Shown piece after piece: positions 60,756 through 64,000 of a DNA stretch of 64,000 bases. The position numbers and the translations under genes are program-made. The notes under the pieces were generated by a model, which was given only the letters and a program-made list of their open reading frames with translations, ran no database searches and had not been told where the DNA came from. Each line of letters starts with the position of its first letter. Position 1 is the stretch's first letter. The stretch is from Asticcacaulis currens (lineage in GTDB: Bacteria > Pseudomonadota > Alphaproteobacteria > Caulobacterales > Caulobacteraceae). Location: the NCBI RefSeq assembly GCF_028550395.1, contig NZ_JAQQKW010000002.1, forward strand, positions 1 through 64,000. Direction: 5' to 3'.

Positions 60756-61760
60756 TTATCCCCACAGGCCGTGGCGTTGGGCAAAGGCCTCGAACAGCGG
60801 CATATAGGGCTGATCCTGACCATTGACGCGCAGGCCGTGGCCGCCGTTTTCGAAAATATGCAGCTCCGTCGGCGTCTTTTGGGTGCGCAGGGCCTGATAG
60901 AGAATCAGGCTGTTTTCCGCCGGAACAGTGCGGTCATCCCCCGCGTGGGCGAGGAAGGTCGGCGGCATATCGACCGGCAGATTAAACTCCAGCGACACCT
61001 TGCGCTTCTGCTCATCGGTACCGCCGTTCGGGAACATCGCCTTGACCGAGCCGCCATGCGCATAAGGGGCCATCATGGTCATCACCGGGTAGAACATGCC
61101 GGTCACCAGCGGCTTCGTCGGCTGCGTGTCGGCGGCATCGACCGGCGCATAGGTTTCACGCCCGAAACTTTCCGACAACCATCCGGCCAGATGGCCGCCT
61201 GCCGAAAAGCCGATGACACCGATACGGTTGGGGTCAATGCCAAACTCTTTGGCGCGGTGGCGGATCAGACGGATGGCGCGCTGAGCGTCCTGCAATGGCG
61301 CTTCCGGTCCCGCGCCCCAGCCGTCGGCCGGCAGACGGTAGGTCATGACAAAGACCGTCGTGCCGCGATCCGCAAAGTCCTTGTCCGTGCCGCCGCCCGC
61401 GCGACTGACGGCCACGCGCACATAGCCGCCGCCGGGGATCATCAGTATCGCCGAGCCGTTCGGGTTTTTCGCGCGACGCACCATCAAAATCGGCTCCGTG
61501 ACGTGCGTCGCGGCTGTGTCGTTGGGATTGCCGTCCTTCGGATTGCGAAGAATCCACTCTTCCTTCACCGTCACGCCCTTCGAGCCCGGCACCTTGCCCC
61601 TGGGCCACAGCGGAAAGCTCTCCAGCGGCGGCAGAAGCGGCACCTTCATCCCTTCGGCCACCAGCGGTGCCCCGGAATCCTGCGCAAAGGCCGTCAGCGG
61701 CATCAGGGCCGAGGCGGCAGCACTGGCCAGTATCTGACGGCGGTCCAAAGAAATGGGCAT
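60756..61760 (-). CDS. Tat-exported alpha/beta-hydrolase esterase
   Basis: ATG 61760 (GGGAG eight bases upstream) gives 334 residues with a Tat leader (LDRRQILASAAASALMPLTAFA). The oxyanion-hole motif is IPGGGYVRVAVSRAG (HGGG-like), the nucleophile lies in VIGFSAGGHLAGW, the acid in LAHAGDDRTVP and the His in ENGGHGLRV. This is the esterase/lipase group often acting as acetyl or feruloyl esterases on hemicellulose and pectin, which fits the surroundings. The exact ester is unknown. Confidence 0.9.
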   Translation of the reverse strand: MPISLDRRQILASAAASALMPLTAFAQDSGAPLVAEGMKVPLLPPLESFPLWPRGKVPGSKGVTVKEEWILRNPKDGNPNDTAATHVTEPILMVRRAKNPNGSAILMIPGGGYVRVAVSRAGGGTDKDFADRGTTVFVMTYRLPADGWGAGPEAPLQDAQRAIRLIRHRAKEFGIDPNRIGVIGFSAGGHLAGWLSESFGRETYAPVDAADTQPTKPLVTGMFYPVMTMMAPYAHGGSVKAMFPNGGTDEQKRKVSLEFNLPVDMPPTFLAHAGDDRTVPAENSLILYQALRTQKTPTELHIFENGGHGLRVNGQDQPYMPLFEAFAQRHGLWG

Positions 61761-61849
61761 GGCGGGGCTCCCTGCGCGATGTTGATTATTTCTGCGCAGT
61801 TTAGAGCCTAAACGCGATTTGACAAGCGACAGCACCAACGAAGACGGTG

Positions 61850-62129
61850 GCTTACCGTTATTTAGCGGTTGCCGGGTCCGGCTATCCCCCTGACCCGCCG
61901 CAACGGGAAGACCTGGTATATCGGCCTGATGAACGACAATCAGGCCCGCGCGGTCAAACTGCAGCTGAGCTTCCTGCCCCAAGGCACCTTTACAACCCGC
62001 CTGCGGACCGACGGTGCCCAACGGGCCGATGTCGTCACGTCAACGCAAAAAGCGTCGAACACCAGCGTCCTCACCCTCAACGCCAAACCCTCTGGCGGGA
62101 GTTCATTGGTAATTAAGATGAGAGAGTGA
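61850..62129 (+). pseudogene. C-terminal remnant of a GH97 glycosidase
   Basis: The frame ending at 62129 reads RRNGKTWYIGLMNDNQARAV, LSFLPQGTF, TDGAQRADVV and a final GGSSLVIK. This matches the C-terminal beta domain of GH97 enzymes such as SusB (RKGKDWYVG.MTD, SFLP.G, GGG.A). The catalytic barrel, about 550 residues, is missing, and the fragment begins inside the esterase promoter region. It is a relic of a deletion. Confidence 0.7.
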
Positions 62130-62177
62130 GGCGAGCGCTGACCGAGCTGAGATATAAGCCCGTGTCATAAGTCCGAT

Positions 62178-62198
62178 TTGAGCCCTAAGTGGGCTCAA
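62178..62198. other. Dyad in the gap before the alpha/beta hydrolase
   Basis: TTGAGCCC-TAAGT-GGGCTCAA is a perfect 8-bp inverted repeat without a T run. The rest of 62130-62342 is AT-rich and shows no gene; it should hold the promoter of the next gene. Confidence 0.35.
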
Positions 62199-62342
62199 GT
62201 CCGCAACGACATCTAAAGCAACTAGGCAACCTAGGCCTGCCCTTAAGAAAGTGGGGCCTTGCTGCTTTAAAATATCAGTAGTAATTTACTAAACAAATAA
62301 AAGTCTGTTCTCAGGGATAACTCACGTTTGAGTTGGGGGGGG

Positions 62343-63368
62343 ATGCACAAAGTGAAAACGTCGGTTTTTGTTGCGCTGACAATGAGCTTCGCGGGGGTGG
62401 GCCCGCTCGCTGCTCAGACCGCAATCCCATCCGAAAATTATGCGCATCCGCAGCGTCTGGTCGCCATTGACGGCCATCGCCGCATTAACTTGTTTTGCCA
62501 AGGTCAGGGCGCGCCAACGGTCCTTTTCGATTCGGGGCTCGGTGACACGACGGTGTCGTGGCGCTATGTTCAGGGCGAGGTCGCGAAGACAACGCGGGCC
62601 TGCAGTTATGATCGCGCCGGATATGGCTTTTCCGATCCTCCGCCGGGCGCATCGGACGTGAATGCGAATGTCAGGGACATCCACCTGTTGCTCAAGGCTA
62701 CAGGAACGGACGGCCCGATAGTATATGTTGGCCACTCTATAGCGGGGCTTTACGGCGTAGGTGTGCAGGGAAAGTATCCCGAAGACGTCGCAGCTGAAGT
62801 TCTGGTCGATCCGTCTTATGCCGACATGGGCAGATGGACGCCGCCGGCGGATGCGTCCGACGACCTCCCACCGCCATGGGCACCGTTAGAGGCGTGCCTC
62901 GCCCTAGCAAAGGGTGGCGAGTTGCAGGAGCCCAAGACGGATGCCGCTAAAGCCTGTGTTCGCGAAAACCGTTCGCTTGACGAAGTCCTGCGCCGCGTAG
63001 ACAGACAGCAGCAGACGAACCCCGCGACCATCAGCACTAAAATTTCGGAAATTCAGAGCCTTACGCCATCAGCGCCAAGCTGGGTGTCCACGGATACGGC
63101 CCAAATTGACGCCCTAAACCCGCAATTCGGCGATAAGCCGCTGATTATCCTGACGCATAGCAGTATGCCCGTAATGCCGGGGGACACGCCGGAACAGCAT
63201 AAACTGATGGAAGACAGGTGGATGGCCGCGCATGGCAGACTCGCCGCCCTGTCAACGCGTGGCAGCCATATCGTGGTTCCTGACAGTCGTCACTATATCC
63301 ATTTTAATCAGCCTAAGGCGGTTATCGACGCCATTAATAAAGCTGTCGCCGACGTGCGTGCAAAGTAG
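62343..63368 (+). CDS. Exported alpha/beta hydrolase
   Basis: A 341-residue protein with a signal peptide (MHKVKTSVFVALTMSFAGVGPLAAQ). Hydrolase landmarks are VLFDSGLGDTTVSWRYVQ (oxyanion region), ACSYDRAGYGFSDPPP, the nucleophile elbow VYVGHSIAGLYG and the final histidine in PDSRHYIHFNQP. ATG 62343 follows a run of G that can act as ribosome site. GHSIAG replaces the more common GHSxGG. The substrate is unknown. Codon use and base composition are less GC-rich than in the neighbours. Confidence 0.85.
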   Translation: MHKVKTSVFVALTMSFAGVGPLAAQTAIPSENYAHPQRLVAIDGHRRINLFCQGQGAPTVLFDSGLGDTTVSWRYVQGEVAKTTRACSYDRAGYGFSDPPPGASDVNANVRDIHLLLKATGTDGPIVYVGHSIAGLYGVGVQGKYPEDVAAEVLVDPSYADMGRWTPPADASDDLPPPWAPLEACLALAKGGELQEPKTDAAKACVRENRSLDEVLRRVDRQQQTNPATISTKISEIQSLTPSAPSWVSTDTAQIDALNPQFGDKPLIILTHSSMPVMPGDTPEQHKLMEDRWMAAHGRLAALSTRGSHIVVPDSRHYIHFNQPKAVIDAINKAVADVRAK

Positions 63369-63535
63369 GGGCCGTTATTAGCCGCTCGGCGTAACATCCA
63401 CAAACGACCTTCCGCATTTATGTCATAACTCGTCAGACGCCTACATATGGGATTAAACAGGTTGTAAGCTCGTATGCATGGGTGCGAAAAGTTGCAAACG
63501 GCTACTTTCGCGCCTCTATTTTCTGCGAAGCCCCC

Positions 63536-64000
63536 CTACCCCATCGTCGGGATCACAAAGCTCTGATCACGCACGACCCCGCCTTGCGGCCATCGTTGGG
63601 TGACGGTTTTGGTGCGGGTGTAGAAGCGCACGCCGTCCATGCCGTACTGGTTGAGGTCGCCGAAGCCGGAGCGCTTCCAGCCGCCGAAGGAGTGATAGGC
63701 CACGGGCACCGGGATGGGGACATTGATGCCGACCATGCCGACCTCGACCTGAGAGGCGAACTCGCGCGCCGCATCGCCATTGCGCGTGAAGATGGCCACG
63801 CCATTGCCGTAGGGGTGTTGCGACGGCAGGCGAATGGCTTCCTCCAGCGTTCCGGCCCGCACGATCTGCAACACCGGGCCGAAGATTTCGTCCTGGTAGG
63901 TCTGCATGGCGGGCGTCACGTGGTCGAACAGGCTGGGGGCCAGGAAGAAGCCGTCCTCATGCCCCTGAAGTTTGAAGCCGCGCCCGTCGAGCACCAGTTC
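63536..64000 (-). CDS. mmsA: Methylmalonate-semialdehyde dehydrogenase, C-terminal part
   Basis: Only the last 154 codons lie in the window; the gene begins beyond its right edge. The segment has EIFGPVLQIVRAGTLEEAI and GVAIFTRNGDAAREF of aldehyde dehydrogenases, and VPVAYHSFGGWKRSGFGDLNQYGMDG followed by FYTRTKTVTQRW, specific to MmsA/IolA. The enzyme converts malonate or methylmalonate semialdehyde to acetyl- or propionyl-CoA in valine and inositol breakdown. Confidence 0.93.
   Translation of the reverse strand, partial: ELVLDGRGFKLQGHEDGFFLAPSLFDHVTPAMQTYQDEIFGPVLQIVRAGTLEEAIRLPSQHPYGNGVAIFTRNGDAAREFASQVEVGMVGINVPIPVPVAYHSFGGWKRSGFGDLNQYGMDGVRFYTRTKTVTQRWPQGGVVRDQSFVIPTMG

Overview
The window looks like chromosomal DNA from a stalked-bacterium-type alphaproteobacterium (Caulobacterales, most like Asticcacaulis). 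The reasons are high GC, a CtrA box (TTAA-N7-TTAA) before a flagellin gene, a very large set of TonB-linked plant-polysaccharide genes with Tat signals, and a divergent putR/putA pair. No rRNA, tRNA or CRISPR array was seen. The species call is an inference from gene content.

Layout. 1-2.6 kb: a truncated transposase start abutting a flagellin, an intergenic small-RNA candidate, a two-receiver response regulator and a small lipoprotein. 2.7-6.4 kb: MFS transporter, LacI regulator and alginate-export-type porin. 6.5-9.3 kb: copper resistance genes (Cys/His-rich protein, CopA, CopB), directly downstream of a glycosidase operon at 9.3-16.1 kb (DUF5695-like enzyme, GH127, GH43). 16.4-21.8 kb: TonB-dependent receptor and a DPP-IV-type peptidase. 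22.2-24.6 kb: galU and a phosphohexomutase, supplying sugar nucleotides. 24.9-26.0 kb: a decayed DUF1501 gene. 26.2-34.0 kb: a compact VirB-type IV secretion operon (virB1-2-3-4-6-9-10-11) lacking virB5, virB7, virB8 and virD4. 34.1-39.6 kb: secreted intradiol dioxygenase-like lipoprotein, Cds1-like PLP enzyme, M20 amidohydrolase, aldo/keto reductase and a DszB/SsuA-like protein. 40-44.3 kb: a nucleoside/ribose locus (RhaT-family transporter, nucleoside hydrolase, periplasmic HAD phosphatase, divergent ribokinase) around an RbsR-like operator. 44.3-56.5 kb: pectin and glucan genes (PL1-like and PL10 pectate lyases, second GH127, GH94), a 1130-residue GH18/deacetylase/GT2 fusion, and two small unknown genes divergent from a Fur-like double dyad. 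56.6-60.3 kb: putR/putA. 60.4-64 kb: small unknown protein, Tat-exported esterase, GH97 remnant, alpha/beta hydrolase and the 3' part of mmsA, which runs off the right edge.

How it fits together. Much of the window supports capture of plant cell wall polysaccharide: lyases and arabinan enzymes cut pectin, TonB receptors and porins import products, and LacI-type operators appear to control them. Two pectate-lyase loci share an ACCGGT-centred palindrome. Three copies of one intergenic palindrome, a copy of the CCGAAAAG/CTTTTCGG repeat, and two gene remnants (DUF1501, GH97) show genome turnover. The most unusual items are the VirB operon without VirB8 or VirD4, the small-RNA candidate at 1143-1227, and the Fur-like divergent pair of unknown genes.
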